NCBI RefSeq assembly: GCF_009711265.1
Contig: NZ_WMII01000004.1
Location: forward strand, 186,001-250,000
Source of the DNA: Paracoccus shanxieyensis
Lineage (GTDB): Bacteria; Pseudomonadota; Alphaproteobacteria; Rhodobacterales; Rhodobacteraceae
DNA: 64,000 nt
Direction: 5' to 3'
The notes under the pieces are model-generated. The model did no database searches. It was given only the letters and a program-made list of their open reading frames with translations, and was not told the DNA's origin. Positions within the stretch are counted from its first letter, which is position 1; each line of letters opens with the position of its first letter. Below are positions 45,183 to 55,338 of this stretch, piece by piece. The translations under genes and the position numbers were made by a program.

Positions 45183-46874
45183 GTGAGCAGAATCACCAAA
45201 AACGTCCGACTCGGACTGATGATCCTATTTGCATGGGCGATCCCCATGTCCGTCGCCGCGGCACCTTTCGCGGCTTATGTCATGGACGCGCGCACCGGCA
45301 ACGAGATCTATTCGCAGAACGCGAATACTCGGCTGCATCCGGCCTCGCTGACCAAGATGATGACGCTTTACATGGCCTTCAACGCCATTGAACGCGGTCA
45401 GGTCCGGCTGGACAGCAAGTTTCTGGTCTCCAGCCATGCCGCAGCGCAGCCGCCATCGCGGTTGGGCCTGCGTGCGGGCCAGCGGATCGAGCTGCGTTAT
45501 CTGATCCGTGCCGCCGCCGTGAAATCGGCCAATGACGCGGCCACCGCCATCGGGGAAAACATCGCCGGATCGGAACAGAAATTCGCGGCCCAGATGACCG
45601 CGATGGCCAAGGCGCTGGGAATGAACAATACCCAGTTCCGCAACGCGAATGGCCTGACCGCCGAAGGCCATTATTCGACAGCGCATGACATGTCGGTGCT
45701 GGGTCGCCGGCTGTTCTATGATTATCCGCAATATTACAACATCTTCTCGCGTCGCTCGGCGGATGCGGGGATTGCCACGGTCTCCAGCACCAACAAGCGG
45801 TTTTTGGACAGCTATGAAGGCGCGGACGGCATCAAGACCGGCTATACCCGTGCGGCGGGCTTCAACCTGACCGCCTCGGCCAAGCGCGGCTCCAAGCGGA
45901 TCATCGCAACCGTTCTGGGTGGCAACTCGACTGCGCACAGAAACGCCGTCATGGCGCAGCTTCTGGATGCAGGCTTCGGAAAGGCCCCCACCCGTGCGCG
46001 AGAGGTCAAGCCCGCGCCGCCCGAGCTGATCGTCGCCGAACCCCGCAAGGTCGTGCGCCGCGCAGATCAGGTCGCGCGGGTGCAGCCCTCGGCGCCGGCG
46101 CAGGCGCAAGCCCAGGCCCAGGCGCAGGCGGGATCGACCGTGCAGCTTTCGGCCTCGGATCGTCCGGTGGCGCGGGCCTCGACCGCAGGCGTCGTGACGC
46201 CCGCCGCGATTTCGGCAGCGGTCTCGCGGGCACAGGCCGCGGTGCGGGACGGCGAAACGCTGGCCGCATCCTCGCGTCCCATCCGCAAACCGGGCGCGAC
46301 GGTCACGGCTTCGACCAAGGGCAGCGAGGATCTGCTGGCCACCGCGCGTCCCACCAGCCGCCCCGAAGGCGATGTGGCCGGGGCCGATGCGCTGCTGGAA
46401 TCGGATCGCCCGACGCCCGCCCCGCGCAGCGACGATGCGGCCAGCCCGCAGCCGCAGGCATCGCTTTTCATGCTGCAGGCCCCCGCGCCTCAGGCACAGG
46501 ACGCCCAGCCCGCACCGCGCATGGCGCTGACTGAGGCCCCCGCCCCTGCTCCGCGTCAGGATGCGATCATCCTGACTTCGCTGGATCCTGTTGATCCGGC
46601 CGATACGGCGGCCACGCATGTCGTCAGCCGCAATGGCGGGGCGCGTGGCTATGGCATTTCGCTGGGCCTTTATACCTCGCAGGTCGCGGCGCAGAATGCG
46701 CTGCTGAAGGCCGAATTGCAGGAAAGCGGCGCGCTTGGCGCGGCCTCGGGCAGCGTCGCCAATACCCGCCGCGGCTTCGAGCCGGGCTTTACGGGCATGT
46801 CGCGCGAAACCGCCGAACTGGCCTGCGGTCGCCTTGGCGCCCGCCAGCAGGACTGCACCGTCGTCGGCCCCTAG
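45183..46874 (+). CDS. D-alanyl-D-alanine carboxypeptidase with a long linker and SPOR-like C terminus
   Basis: The protein has 563 residues from a GTG at 45183; a TTG at 45147 is possible. A signal peptide ends near residue 28. The penicillin-binding-protein-like domain has Ser55-Leu-Thr-Lys58, Ser115-Ala-Asn117 and Lys218-Thr-Gly220, the complete active site of the S11 peptidase family. Residues about 290-470 are a low-complexity Ala/Pro/Gln linker with alternating AQ. The last 75 residues ([18 protein letters not shown]) resemble a SPOR peptidoglycan-binding domain. It should trim pentapeptides and localise to the septum. Confidence 0.9.
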   Translation: MSRITKNVRLGLMILFAWAIPMSVAAAPFAAYVMDARTGNEIYSQNANTRLHPASLTKMMTLYMAFNAIERGQVRLDSKFLVSSHAAAQPPSRLGLRAGQRIELRYLIRAAAVKSANDAATAIGENIAGSEQKFAAQMTAMAKALGMNNTQFRNANGLTAEGHYSTAHDMSVLGRRLFYDYPQYYNIFSRRSADAGIATVSSTNKRFLDSYEGADGIKTGYTRAAGFNLTASAKRGSKRIIATVLGGNSTAHRNAVMAQLLDAGFGKAPTRAREVKPAPPELIVAEPRKVVRRADQVARVQPSAPAQAQAQAQAQAGSTVQLSASDRPVARASTAGVVTPAAISAAVSRAQAAVRDGETLAASSRPIRKPGATVTASTKGSEDLLATARPTSRPEGDVAGADALLESDRPTPAPRSDDAASPQPQASLFMLQAPAPQAQDAQPAPRMALTEAPAPAPRQDAIILTSLDPVDPADTAATHVVSRNGGARGYGISLGLYTSQVAAQNALLKAELQESGALGAASGSVANTRRGFEPGFTGMSRETAELACGRLGARQQDCTVVGP

Positions 46875-46899
46875 GCCCTGCGACAACTGACCCCATTGC

Positions 46900-46930
46900 G
46901 CCGCCCGGAGATTCCGGGCGGTGTTCTTTT
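46900..46930 (+). terminator. Rho-independent terminator after the carboxypeptidase gene
   Basis: CCGCCCGGA and TCCGGGCGG form a 9-bp stem with a three-base loop, followed by TGTTCTTTT, about 27 bases after the stop. Confidence 0.85.
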
Positions 46931-47104
46931 GGGCGGTGGCCAAGTCAAACAGCAGCCATAGCCCACGCATTCGGGCCTGCGCCGCATGTCGAAACCGCAA
47001 GCCGCAGCAATGCGTTGAACGTGAAGCCGGTGCCTTGGGGGGCGGCGACGCATCCCGGACCGGCACGGAAACCGTCCGGCGCGCGCGCCGCCAGAGGAGA
47101 CACC

Positions 47105-47935
47105 ATGGGCTACAAGTCGATCCTGACCGTTCTGACCCGCAGCCAGACCACATTGCTGGATTCCGCCATCGCCATGACCCGACGTCAGGATGCGCATCTG
47201 GACGTGTTCTGTCTGGGCGTGGATCACACGCAAAGCGGCTATTACTATGCCGGTGCGTCGGCCTATGTCTTTCAGGAATCCATCGACAAGGCCATGACCG
47301 ATGCCAGCGCGCTTGAGGCCGAGGTCCGCGCGCATCTTGCCGCGCAGGATATCCGCTGGTCGGTCGACTCGGCCGTGGCCCAGGTCGGGGGCCTGTCCAC
47401 GCTGGTCGGGATGCGCGCGCGCTATGCCGATCTGGTGGTGCTGAACCTGCCCTATGCGCAGGACGCGACGCCGGATGCCGAGGCTGTCACCGAAGCCGCG
47501 CTGTTCGAAGGCACCGCGCCGGTGCTGATCGTGCCGCAGACGCTCGACAAGCCCTGCGGCAAAAAGATCCTGATCGCATGGGACCAATCCAATGAGGCGC
47601 TGAATGCCGTGCGCCGTGCCATGCCGCTGCTGCAGGCCGCCGATGCGGTCGAGATCACGGTCGTCGACCCCTCACCCAGCAATCCCGAACGCGCCGAGCC
47701 GGGTGCCGCCCTGTGCCAGATGCTGGTCCGTCAGGGCATCAAGGCCGAAATCGCCGTGCTGGCCCGCACCCTGCCGCAGATCAGCGACATCCTGTCCCGT
47801 CGCGTGATCGAGATCGGCGCCGATATGGTGGTGATGGGCGCCTATGGCCATTCGCGCTTTCGGCAGGCGTTTCTGGGCGGCGCCACCCGCAACATGCTGC
47901 AAAAGGCGGAAGTGCCCATCCTGATGGCGCATTGA
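47105..47935 (+). CDS. Universal stress protein, tandem Usp domains
   Basis: The protein has 276 residues in two Usp halves, about 1-145 and 155-276. The second has KKILIAWDQSNEALNAVRRAMPL and ends with VVMGAYGHSRFRQAFLGGATRNML, a Gly-rich ATP-binding loop; the first lacks a clear nucleotide loop. I chose the ATG at 47105 following AGAGGAGA. Such tandem proteins are induced by stress or starvation, but the partner is unknown. It converges with polA. Confidence 0.92.
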   Translation: MGYKSILTVLTRSQTTLLDSAIAMTRRQDAHLDVFCLGVDHTQSGYYYAGASAYVFQESIDKAMTDASALEAEVRAHLAAQDIRWSVDSAVAQVGGLSTLVGMRARYADLVVLNLPYAQDATPDAEAVTEAALFEGTAPVLIVPQTLDKPCGKKILIAWDQSNEALNAVRRAMPLLQAADAVEITVVDPSPSNPERAEPGAALCQMLVRQGIKAEIAVLARTLPQISDILSRRVIEIGADMVVMGAYGHSRFRQAFLGGATRNMLQKAEVPILMAH

Positions 47936-47952
47936 CCCGCAGGGCCGGGGCG

Positions 47953-50757
47953 CTAATGCGCCTCGGCCCAGCTTGCGCCCGTGCCTGCGTCAACGACCAG
48001 CGGCACGTCCAGCTGCACGGCGGGTGCGGCCGCGCCTTCCATGACCTTGCGGGCCTCGGCGATCAGCGTGTCGACCGCGCCCTCCTCGACCTCGAAGACC
48101 AGTTCATCATGCACCTGCAACAGCATCTTTGCGGGCAGGTCGGCGATGGCGGCGGGCATCCGGATCATCGCCCGGCGGATGATGTCGGCAGCCGCCCCCT
48201 GAATCGGCGCGTTGATCGCGGCGCGGCGCGCACCGCCTGCCGCCGGGCCGCTTTGGTTGATGCCCGGCGTCATGATCCGCCGCCCGAACAGCGTGCGGAC
48301 ATAGCCGTCCTGCTTGGCCTCGGCCACGGTGCGGTCCATATAGGCGCGGATTTCCGGGAAACGCTCGAAATAGGTGTCGATGAACGCCTGCGCCTCGGCC
48401 CGCGGAATGCGCAAATTGCGCGCCAGCCCAAAGCCCGAGATGCCATAGATCACCCCGAAATTGATCGCCTTGGCGCGGCGGCGGATCATCGGATCCATCC
48501 CCTCGATCGGCACGCCGAACATCTGGCTGGCGGTCATCGCATGAATGTCGATGCCGTCGCGGAACGCCTGTTTCAATGCCGGGATCTGCGCAACATGCGC
48601 CAGAATCCGCAGCTCGATCTGGCTATAGTCCAGACTGACCAGCCGCATCCTCGGCCCCGCGACAAAGGCCTGCCGGATGCGCCGCCCCTCCTCGGTCCGA
48701 ACCGGGATGTTCTGCAGGTTCGGATCGGTCGAGGCCAGACGCCCGGTCTGCGCGCCGGTGATCGAATAGCTGGTATGAACGCGCCCGGTCTCGGGGTTCA
48801 CATGCTGCGGCAGCGCGTCGGTATAGGTCGATTTCAGCTTGGAAATCGCCCGCCAGTCCAGAACCCGGGCGGGCAGATCATGCCCCTCGGCGGCCAGATC
48901 CTCCAGCACATCGGCGCTGGTCGAAAACGCCCCGGTCTTGCCCTGCTTGCCACCCTGCAGGCCCATGCGCTCGAACAGGATCTCGCCCAGCTGCTTGGGA
49001 CTGCCGACATTGAAGGGCCCGCCGGCCAGTTCGTGGATCTCGGCCTCCAGCGCGGCCATCTTCTGGGCGAAGGCGCTGGACATGCGCTTGAGGTGATCGG
49101 CGTCGATGCGGATGCCCGTCATCTCCATATCGGCCAGCACCGCAACCATCGGCCGTTCCAGCAGCTGATAGGCGGTCATCACACGGTTTTTCGGCAGCAG
49201 CGGGCGGAAATGATGCCACAGCCGCCATGTCACTTCGGCATCCTCGGCGGCATATTCCCCGGCCTTGGCGATCGGCACCTCGGCAAAGCCGATCTGCGAC
49301 TTGCCCGAGCCGATCAGGTCCTTGATCGGAATACAGCGATGGCCCAGATAGCGGTCGGCAAGCTCATCCATTCCGTGATTGTGATCGCCCGCATTCAGGG
49401 CATAGGACATCAGCATCGTATCCTCGACCGGCGCCATGCGGATGCCGTGCCGGGCAAGGATCTTCCAGTCATACTTGATGTTCTGGCCGATCTTCAGTGT
49501 GGCCGCATCCTCCAGCACCGGCTTCAGCAGCGCCAGCGCACGGGCCATCTCCATCTGCCCGTCCAGCCGCGCGGGCGCACCGAACAGATCGCCCGCCGCC
49601 CCTTCGCTGACATGGCCCAGCGGCAGATAGGCTGCCCGCCCCGGCCCCGTGCACAGCGAAACCCCCACCAGATCGGCCTGCATCTCATCCAGCCCGGTGG
49701 TCTCGGTATCGATGGCCACCTGGCCCTTCTCGGTGATCTCGGCCAGCCACAGGCTCAGGGCGGCCTCGTCGCGGATGATCTCATAGCCGGACCGGTCGAT
49801 GGCGGGCAGATCGGCCTTGCTTTCGGCGGCCGCTGCCGCAACCTCGACCGCGGGCGGCGGCTCGGTGCCAAAGCGCTCGGCCACGCGATTGGTCAGGGTG
49901 CGGAACTCCATCCGATTCAGAAACTCCAGCAACCCCTCGGGATCGGGATCGCGGACCTCCAGCGTCTCCAGCCCGAAATCCAGCGGCGTGTTGCAGTCCA
50001 GCTCGACGAGCCGCTTCGAGATGCGGATCTGCTCGGCATGATCGATCAGCGTCTGGCGGCGCTTGGGCTGCTTGATCTCGCTGGCGCGCGCCAGCAGGGT
50101 CTCAAGATCCCCGTATTCCTCAATCAGTTGCGCGGCAGTCTTGATGCCGATTCCCGGCGCGCCGGGGACGTTGTCGACCGAATCCCCGGCCAGCGCCTGC
50201 ACGTCGATGACCCGCTCGGGGCCGACGCCGAACTTCTCGCGCACCTCGTCGGGGCCTATGGGTTTGCCCTTGATCGGGTCCAGCATCTCGACGCCGCCGC
50301 CGACCAGCTGCATCAGATCCTTGTCCGAACTGATGATCGTCACCCGCCCGCCCGCATCGCGCGCCTGACAGGACAGCGCGGCGATAATGTCATCGGCCTC
50401 ATAGCCCTCGGTCTCGATACAGGCGATGTTGAAGGCCCGCGTCGCCTCGCGCGTCAGCGGAAATTGCGGTCGCAGATCTTCGGGCGGCTCAGGGCGGTTC
50501 GCCTTGTAAAGCGGATAGATCTCATTGCGGAACGTCTTCGAGGAATGGTCGAAAATCACCGCTGCATGGGTCGGCGCATCGCTGCCCGTGCCGTCCTGAA
50601 TGTATTTCCACAACATGTTGCAGAACCCGGCCACCGCCCCGATCGGCACCCCGTCCGACCGCCGCGTCAGGGGAGGCAGCGCATGATAGGCGCGAAAGAT
50701 GAACGCCGAGCCGTCGATCAGATGCAGATGGTGCCCCTTGCCGAATGCCTCACCCAT
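47953..50757 (-). CDS. polA: DNA polymerase I
   Basis: The protein has 934 residues with all three domains. The 5'-3' exonuclease (1 to about 290) starts HLHLIDGSAFIFRAYHALP. The 3'-5' proofreading domain (about 340-520) keeps AIDTETTGLDEMQ, KYDWKIL and AAEDAEVTW. The polymerase shows SLDYSQIELRILAHV (motif A), KAINFGVIYGISGFGLA (motif B) and QVHDELVFEV (motif C). I chose the ATG at 50757, with AAGGAG eight bases upstream, over 50778. A hairpin (50785-50817) lies between it and the upstream zinc-finger gene. Confidence 0.97.
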   Translation of the reverse strand: MGEAFGKGHHLHLIDGSAFIFRAYHALPPLTRRSDGVPIGAVAGFCNMLWKYIQDGTGSDAPTHAAVIFDHSSKTFRNEIYPLYKANRPEPPEDLRPQFPLTREATRAFNIACIETEGYEADDIIAALSCQARDAGGRVTIISSDKDLMQLVGGGVEMLDPIKGKPIGPDEVREKFGVGPERVIDVQALAGDSVDNVPGAPGIGIKTAAQLIEEYGDLETLLARASEIKQPKRRQTLIDHAEQIRISKRLVELDCNTPLDFGLETLEVRDPDPEGLLEFLNRMEFRTLTNRVAERFGTEPPPAVEVAAAAAESKADLPAIDRSGYEIIRDEAALSLWLAEITEKGQVAIDTETTGLDEMQADLVGVSLCTGPGRAAYLPLGHVSEGAAGDLFGAPARLDGQMEMARALALLKPVLEDAATLKIGQNIKYDWKILARHGIRMAPVEDTMLMSYALNAGDHNHGMDELADRYLGHRCIPIKDLIGSGKSQIGFAEVPIAKAGEYAAEDAEVTWRLWHHFRPLLPKNRVMTAYQLLERPMVAVLADMEMTGIRIDADHLKRMSSAFAQKMAALEAEIHELAGGPFNVGSPKQLGEILFERMGLQGGKQGKTGAFSTSADVLEDLAAEGHDLPARVLDWRAISKLKSTYTDALPQHVNPETGRVHTSYSITGAQTGRLASTDPNLQNIPVRTEEGRRIRQAFVAGPRMRLVSLDYSQIELRILAHVAQIPALKQAFRDGIDIHAMTASQMFGVPIEGMDPMIRRRAKAINFGVIYGISGFGLARNLRIPRAEAQAFIDTYFERFPEIRAYMDRTVAEAKQDGYVRTLFGRRIMTPGINQSGPAAGGARRAAINAPIQGAAADIIRRAMIRMPAAIADLPAKMLLQVHDELVFEVEEGAVDTLIAEARKVMEGAAAPAVQLDVPLVVDAGTGASWAEAH

Positions 50758-50924
50758 GCCTGTCGCTCCTTGCTGCAATGATCAGGCCCCCTTCTGGCAC
50801 GATGGCAGCCGGGGGCCAAGCCTGACACATGGGCGGGCCATCCGCGTCCTTGTTTTCCAAATACCCCCGCCGGAGGCGTCAGGACCGCGCCGAAAGCGCC
50901 CCCCGACCCTGCCGCGCGGCCGGT

Positions 50925-51113
50925 TCAGTGATCGTCATGCGCGTGATCGCGGTCGATCACGAAACGCTTGTCGCAATAGCCGCAATCCACCTCGCCCGTG
51001 GTCTGCGGGATCGCCAGCCAGACGCGCGGATGTCCCAGCCCACGGCTCTCATCGCCATCGCACGCCACCTTCCACGAGGTGACGACCTGAATCTCGGGGG
51101 CCGGAAGGGTCAT
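50925..51113 (-). CDS. CHCC-type zinc-finger protein (NDUFS6-like)
   Basis: The protein has 62 residues. A Cys in WKVACDGD, then GHPRVWL, then CGYCDKRF form the Cys-His-Cys-Cys zinc site of the zf-CHCC family, whose mitochondrial relative is a complex I accessory subunit. Bacterial members are small soluble proteins of unclear role. The C-terminal His/Asp-rich tail HAHDDH may also bind metal. I chose the ATG at 51113; the long open frame upstream is antisense to the ABC gene. Confidence 0.88.
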   Translation of the reverse strand: MTLPAPEIQVVTSWKVACDGDESRGLGHPRVWLAIPQTTGEVDCGYCDKRFVIDRDHAHDDH

Positions 51114-51182
51114 GGCAGTTCCTTGAGCTTTGACGACAAACGCGGTTAAACCGGACCCGATCATAATGACAGCCGAGGCGCT

Positions 51183-52127
51183 ATGCCAGCCCCCCAAGAC
51201 ACCGCAGACGCCATCCTGATCCAGGGCCTGACCAAGACCTATGCCGCCGCCGGGACCAACCCGGCCAAGACGGCGCTCAAGGGACTGGATCTCTCGATCG
51301 CGGCAGGCTCGATCTTCGGGCTTCTGGGTCCGAACGGCGCGGGCAAGTCGACGACGATCAACATTCTGGCCGGGCTGGTGCGCAAGACGGCGGGCAAGGT
51401 TACGATCTGGGGCTTCGATCAGGACGTGAACCCGCGCCAGTCCCGCGCGGCCATCGGCGTCATGCCGCAGGAACTCAATATCGACCCGTTCCTGTCCCCC
51501 CGTGCCAGCCTTGAGGTGCAGGCCGGGCTTTACGGCGTGCCCAAGGCCGAACGCTGGACGGATGAGCTGCTGGAGCTGGTGGGCCTGACTGAACAGGCGG
51601 GCAGCTATTCCCGGCATCTGTCGGGTGGCATGAAGCGGCGGCTGCTGCTGGCCAAGGCCCTGGTGCATCGCCCGCAGATCCTTGTGCTGGACGAACCGAC
51701 GGCGGGCGTCGACATCCAGCTGCGCGACATGCTGTGGCGCAATGTGCGCAAGCTGAACGAACAGGGCATGACCATCATCCTGACCACGCATTATCTGGAA
51801 GAGGCCGAACAGATGTGCGACCGCATCGCCATCATCGACCGCGGCCAACTGGTGCTGTGCGACGATACCAGCGCCATTCTGGGCCGAGCCGATTCCAAAT
51901 CGCTGATCGTCGATACCGGACCCAGCCGCGCCATTCCCGCCCTGCCCGACGGCCTGCGCGCCGAACGTCGCGCCGATGGCCGACTGGCCATCAGCTATGC
52001 CCCCTCACGGATCACCGCCGACGGGCTGATCGACCTGCTGCGCGAGGCCGACCTGCCGATCCGCGATATCGCCGTCGAGGTGCCGGATCTGGAAGATGTC
52101 TTCGTCCAGTTGACCTCGCGGCGCTAG
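51183..52127 (+). CDS. ABC transporter ATP-binding protein (ABC-2 exporter type) without a permease neighbour
   Basis: The protein has 314 residues and one cassette: [13 protein letters not shown] (Walker A), [16 protein letters not shown] (signature), [10 protein letters not shown] (Walker B) and a switch His in [12 protein letters not shown]. The C-terminal extension of about 80 residues is of the NodI/DrrA kind. ATPases like this drive an ABC-2 permease, usually encoded next door; here the next gene is a convergent HIT protein and the upstream gene is divergent. Its permease must be elsewhere, or the gene is an orphan. Substrate unknown. Confidence 0.92.
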   Translation: MPAPQDTADAILIQGLTKTYAAAGTNPAKTALKGLDLSIAAGSIFGLLGPNGAGKSTTINILAGLVRKTAGKVTIWGFDQDVNPRQSRAAIGVMPQELNIDPFLSPRASLEVQAGLYGVPKAERWTDELLELVGLTEQAGSYSRHLSGGMKRRLLLAKALVHRPQILVLDEPTAGVDIQLRDMLWRNVRKLNEQGMTIILTTHYLEEAEQMCDRIAIIDRGQLVLCDDTSAILGRADSKSLIVDTGPSRAIPALPDGLRAERRADGRLAISYAPSRITADGLIDLLREADLPIRDIAVEVPDLEDVFVQLTSRR

Positions 52128-52162
52128 GCCGGTTCAGAGAGGTTCGTTCAGCTCGGGCCCGG

Positions 52163-52537
52163 TCAGGCCGGGTCCAGCATCCGGCCCAGATCGCGGCCAC
52201 CCAGAATGTGCAGATGGTAATGCGGCACTTCCTGCACGCCATGCAGCCCGGCATTGGTGATGGCGCGGAAACCCTGCCCCACATCCAGACCCACGCCCAG
52301 ATCGCGCGTCAGCCGCGCCACGACGCGGGTGAAATCCACGATCTCGGCATCCGAGGCGTTCTGCGCGAAATCGTCATAGCTGACATAGGCGCCCTTGGGG
52401 ATCACCAGCACATGCACCGGGGCCTGCGGGCGGATATCCTCGAAGGCCAGCGTATGGTCGGTTTCCAGCACGGTCTTGTTGGGGATCTCGCCGCGCAGGA
52501 TGCGGGCAAAGATGTTCTGGTCGTCATAGGCGGGCAT
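52163..52537 (-). CDS. HIT-family nucleotide-binding protein (HinT-like)
   Basis: The protein has 124 residues. It starts YDDQNIFARILRGEIP and carries the histidine triad VPHYHLHILGG near residue 106. HinT-type proteins hydrolyse adenosine phosphoramidates. VHVLVIPKGAYVSYDDF is the conserved central part. It starts 11 bases beyond the GT14-type gene's stop, so the two may be co-transcribed. Confidence 0.93.
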   Translation of the reverse strand: MPAYDDQNIFARILRGEIPNKTVLETDHTLAFEDIRPQAPVHVLVIPKGAYVSYDDFAQNASDAEIVDFTRVVARLTRDLGVGLDVGQGFRAITNAGLHGVQEVPHYHLHILGGRDLGRMLDPA

Positions 52538-52548
52538 ATGCCTCTCCG

Positions 52549-54126
52549 TCAGTCGCTGAACAGGTGGTCGGTGGTGGCGATGTCATGCGCGGTCTCGGGC
52601 ATCACGTCCAGAAATTTCGCAAGCTGCACGGCGTTGTCATCCGGGCTGCGCCACGGCGCGACCGAGTGGAAATTGGTGAAATCCACATCGCGCAGGCGCT
52701 CGGCCTCGTGTTCCAGATCGGCGCGCACCGTGGGGATCAGCCGCTCGATGACGCCGGGCGGCGTCTCGGGTCCGGCAAGGCCCACGCGCCCGATATGGCC
52801 GCGGACGTAATCCTCATCGAAATGCGAATCGATCAGGAGGATCCGGGTGTCGGCCTTGTCCGCCATCAGATCCTGGATCAGATGCAGCGCCGAGGGATCA
52901 AGGCAGATCACCAGCCGGTTCGATTCGAATTGCTCGAACAGCAGCTTGATCAGCGCGCGGCGGTGGCGCTGGCGTTTCTCGACCGTGGTTTCGACGCCGC
53001 CCAGATCGGGCAGATGCGCATCGCTTTCGTTGAACAGGTAATCCACCGCCGGAATGTCGGTATGGCTGCGGATCGCATGGGTCAGCCGCTTGGCGACATG
53101 CCATTTCTTGCCGACGATCAGACACAGCGAGTTTTCGCGCCCCAGACTGCCATCTGTTTCCCAGAAGCGCGGCGCGAAACGCCGGCCGATCCGGCCCCGG
53201 CCCGTCAGGAACTTGAACAGCCCCGTCGCCTCGTTCGAGATCGGGAAATGCACGCCGGTCGCCGCCCAAAGCGCACCCAGCCGCTCGCGCAGCCGGATCG
53301 CTTCGGGCGAGATCTTGCGGGCGAACAGATAATTCTGCCCGATCAGCAGATCGTATTGATCGTTGTGAAAGACCACCGGCATCCCGTAATCGGTAAAGAC
53401 CAGATAGGTCAGCGTGCGGGCGCGGATTTCCTTGCGCGGCACGACATGGGGCACGATGGTCTGGAAGAATGTCTCATCCGGGATCCATGTCGTCGCGAAG
53501 AACCGCATCACATCGGGGCGCGAATCGCAGAACTCCAGCACCCGCTCGACCGACTGGCGGCGCAGACACCACCATTGCGACCCGATCTGCACCTGAATAT
53601 CGGCCGGGATCTGCCGCGTGATCTTGAACCGCTTCTGGAATGCATAGCTGGCATAGAACAGCTTGGACTGCGTGCGTTCGTTGAACCAGTGGCGATAGAT
53701 CAGCCGCTCTTCCTTGAAGCCGGTCTTGATCCAGTCCGATTCAAGGAAATCGAAATTCTCGATGTAGTCGCAGTCTTCGGCGTCCAGAAAGGCATGGGCG
53801 TATTCGGCCGACTTGATCGGCATGCAGTCGCCCGACAGCATATAGAAATGCGTCGCCAGCGGAAACGAATCAACCGCAACGCGAACCGCCTCCAATGTGG
53901 CCCCGACCAGCGACCATTCGCCCCAGCCGCATTTCCACCGCTTTGCCGCGAAGGCGACGCTGGGATCATCGGCTAGGGCGCTGCGGATCGCCTCGAAATC
54001 CTTGGGATTCGCGCGGCCGTCGAAATGGATGGCGACGTAATCGCCCGATGCGGTCAGCCTTTTGGCCTGAGCAATGACGCCCTTGGGGTCCTTGTGGCAG
54101 AGCAGAATGAAGGCAATCCGGGCCAT
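52549..54126 (-). CDS. Core-2/I-branching-type glycosyltransferase (GT14-like) with C-terminal domain
   Basis: The protein has 525 residues. The N-terminal 270 fit the beta-xylosyltransferase/N-acetylglucosaminyltransferase fold: RIAFILLCHKDP, VAIHFDGRA, WGEWSLVGATLEAVR, HFYMLSGDCMPIKS and IGSQWWCLRR. The C-terminal 240 residues resemble the extra domain of Rhodobacterales proteins of this type and contain a P-loop-like LCLIVGKKWHVAKRL. It probably builds a surface polysaccharide. It is divergent from a sulfotransferase gene, which suggests a shared product. Confidence 0.85.
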   Translation of the reverse strand: MARIAFILLCHKDPKGVIAQAKRLTASGDYVAIHFDGRANPKDFEAIRSALADDPSVAFAAKRWKCGWGEWSLVGATLEAVRVAVDSFPLATHFYMLSGDCMPIKSAEYAHAFLDAEDCDYIENFDFLESDWIKTGFKEERLIYRHWFNERTQSKLFYASYAFQKRFKITRQIPADIQVQIGSQWWCLRRQSVERVLEFCDSRPDVMRFFATTWIPDETFFQTIVPHVVPRKEIRARTLTYLVFTDYGMPVVFHNDQYDLLIGQNYLFARKISPEAIRLRERLGALWAATGVHFPISNEATGLFKFLTGRGRIGRRFAPRFWETDGSLGRENSLCLIVGKKWHVAKRLTHAIRSHTDIPAVDYLFNESDAHLPDLGGVETTVEKRQRHRRALIKLLFEQFESNRLVICLDPSALHLIQDLMADKADTRILLIDSHFDEDYVRGHIGRVGLAGPETPPGVIERLIPTVRADLEHEAERLRDVDFTNFHSVAPWRSPDDNAVQLAKFLDVMPETAHDIATTDHLFSD

Positions 54127-54263
54127 TATGTAATCAATCCGTAATCAAGAGCTGCCATGTCGTTCTACACGCGGTTGAATCTCTTTCGGCGATTTGCTTT
54201 CTGTCTCTAACGATTTTGGCGATGGCGACAACCCGGCCCTAGCCCAGAACAAGGAATGATAGA

Positions 54264-55082
54264 ATGGGATTTCCCGGAACCTGGATGACGGAAAGCGAAA
54301 GCATGGTCTATCGCGTCGTTCCGAAATGCGCCTGCTCATCCATTGGTCAGATCATGTTTTTTTCCGATCATGGCCGGTATTTCGACGGCGACATCCATGA
54401 TTCCACCAGCGGTCTGCACAAGTGGAGCCAGGAGGCCAGCCAGCGCCCGATCGAGGAAAGCGTCAAGGCGCACAAGTCGCTGACCTTCACCTGCGTGCGC
54501 AACCCCTACGGGCGCATCCTGTCGTCGTTCTTCGACAAGATCGCGGGCATCCAGCGCAACGGCAAGCGCTACCGGGGCAATCTGGTGCCGCAGCTGATCC
54601 AGCGTTACGGCATCGACGTGGGCAGCCCCGAAAACAATTTCGACTTCGACCAGATCGCCAGCTTCCGTCGATTCCTGCTGTTTGCGCGCGACACCATCCG
54701 CTGGCGCCGCCCGATGGAGCCGGACATTCACTGGTCCTCGATGGCCGGTCACATCTCGACCTTCATCGTCAATGGCGGGCGTTACGATCAGATCTTCTTT
54801 ACCGAGAAGTTCAACGACGGGATGCAGAAGGCGCTGGACGCCGCACCGACCCGGGTCAAGCTGGACGTGAACGACGTGCCCAAATTCAACGAATCCGAAG
54901 GTCACGGCCCCAAGCGCGCCCATAAGATCAGCGAATATTTCGACGATCTGTCGCGCCATCTGGTCTGGGAAATCTACAAGAAGGATTTCCAGCTGTTCAA
55001 ATACGATTTCGACAATCCCGACAACAAGATGCCCAAATCCGAGGTGGACCTGAACGAGGTTCACGCCAAGCTGGGCCGCTGA
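54264..55082 (+). CDS. Sulfotransferase family protein
   Basis: The protein has 272 residues. RVVPKCACSSIG (residues 17-28) takes the place of the 5'-phosphosulfate loop and TCVRNPYGRILSSFF (76-90) that of the 3'-phosphate site with Arg79 and Ser87, as in Sulfotransfer_2 (carbohydrate) enzymes. The loop has Cys-Ala-Cys-Ser-Ser where Gly-x-Thr-Ser is more usual, as some carbohydrate sulfotransferases do. It likely sulfates a sugar using PAPS. The gap to the divergent GT14-type gene is 137 bases. Confidence 0.82.
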   Translation: MGFPGTWMTESESMVYRVVPKCACSSIGQIMFFSDHGRYFDGDIHDSTSGLHKWSQEASQRPIEESVKAHKSLTFTCVRNPYGRILSSFFDKIAGIQRNGKRYRGNLVPQLIQRYGIDVGSPENNFDFDQIASFRRFLLFARDTIRWRRPMEPDIHWSSMAGHISTFIVNGGRYDQIFFTEKFNDGMQKALDAAPTRVKLDVNDVPKFNESEGHGPKRAHKISEYFDDLSRHLVWEIYKKDFQLFKYDFDNPDNKMPKSEVDLNEVHAKLGR

Positions 55083-55139
55083 CAGCCCCCTGCCCGCCAT
55101 GACAATCGCGTCACGGCGGGCAAGGCGCGAAGATTTCCC

Positions 55140-55167
55140 TTGCGAAATACGAAAACAACGCTATTTT
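55140..55167 (+). promoter_or_regulatory. Possible promoter of rpmF-plsX-fabH
   Basis: TTGCGA (55140-55145) and TATTTT (55162-55167) are 16 bases apart in an AT-rich pocket, about 170 bases before rpmF. The leader that follows is GC-rich with no frame. Confidence 0.4.
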
Positions 55168-55338
55168 CGCGCGTTCATCAGACCGGCGGGGGAAGTCCCG
55201 GACCGACGCCCCCGTATGCGCAACTAAACCGTTTCGCGACTTGCGGCTGACGCTCCATTGTCCTATGCCCCGCCCCAGACCCGATATTCAGAATCCGGGG
55301 CCGTCTTTGGATCGCCCCCCTAACCTTGAGGTTGTGAC

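Noticed and set aside
47713..50781. A 1022-codon open frame on the plus strand across polA
   Set aside because: It mirrors polA, whose domains and motifs are complete. Long antisense frames arise from the codon bias; the other large ones at 36626-38938, 45225-47153 and 6178-7623 were rejected likewise.
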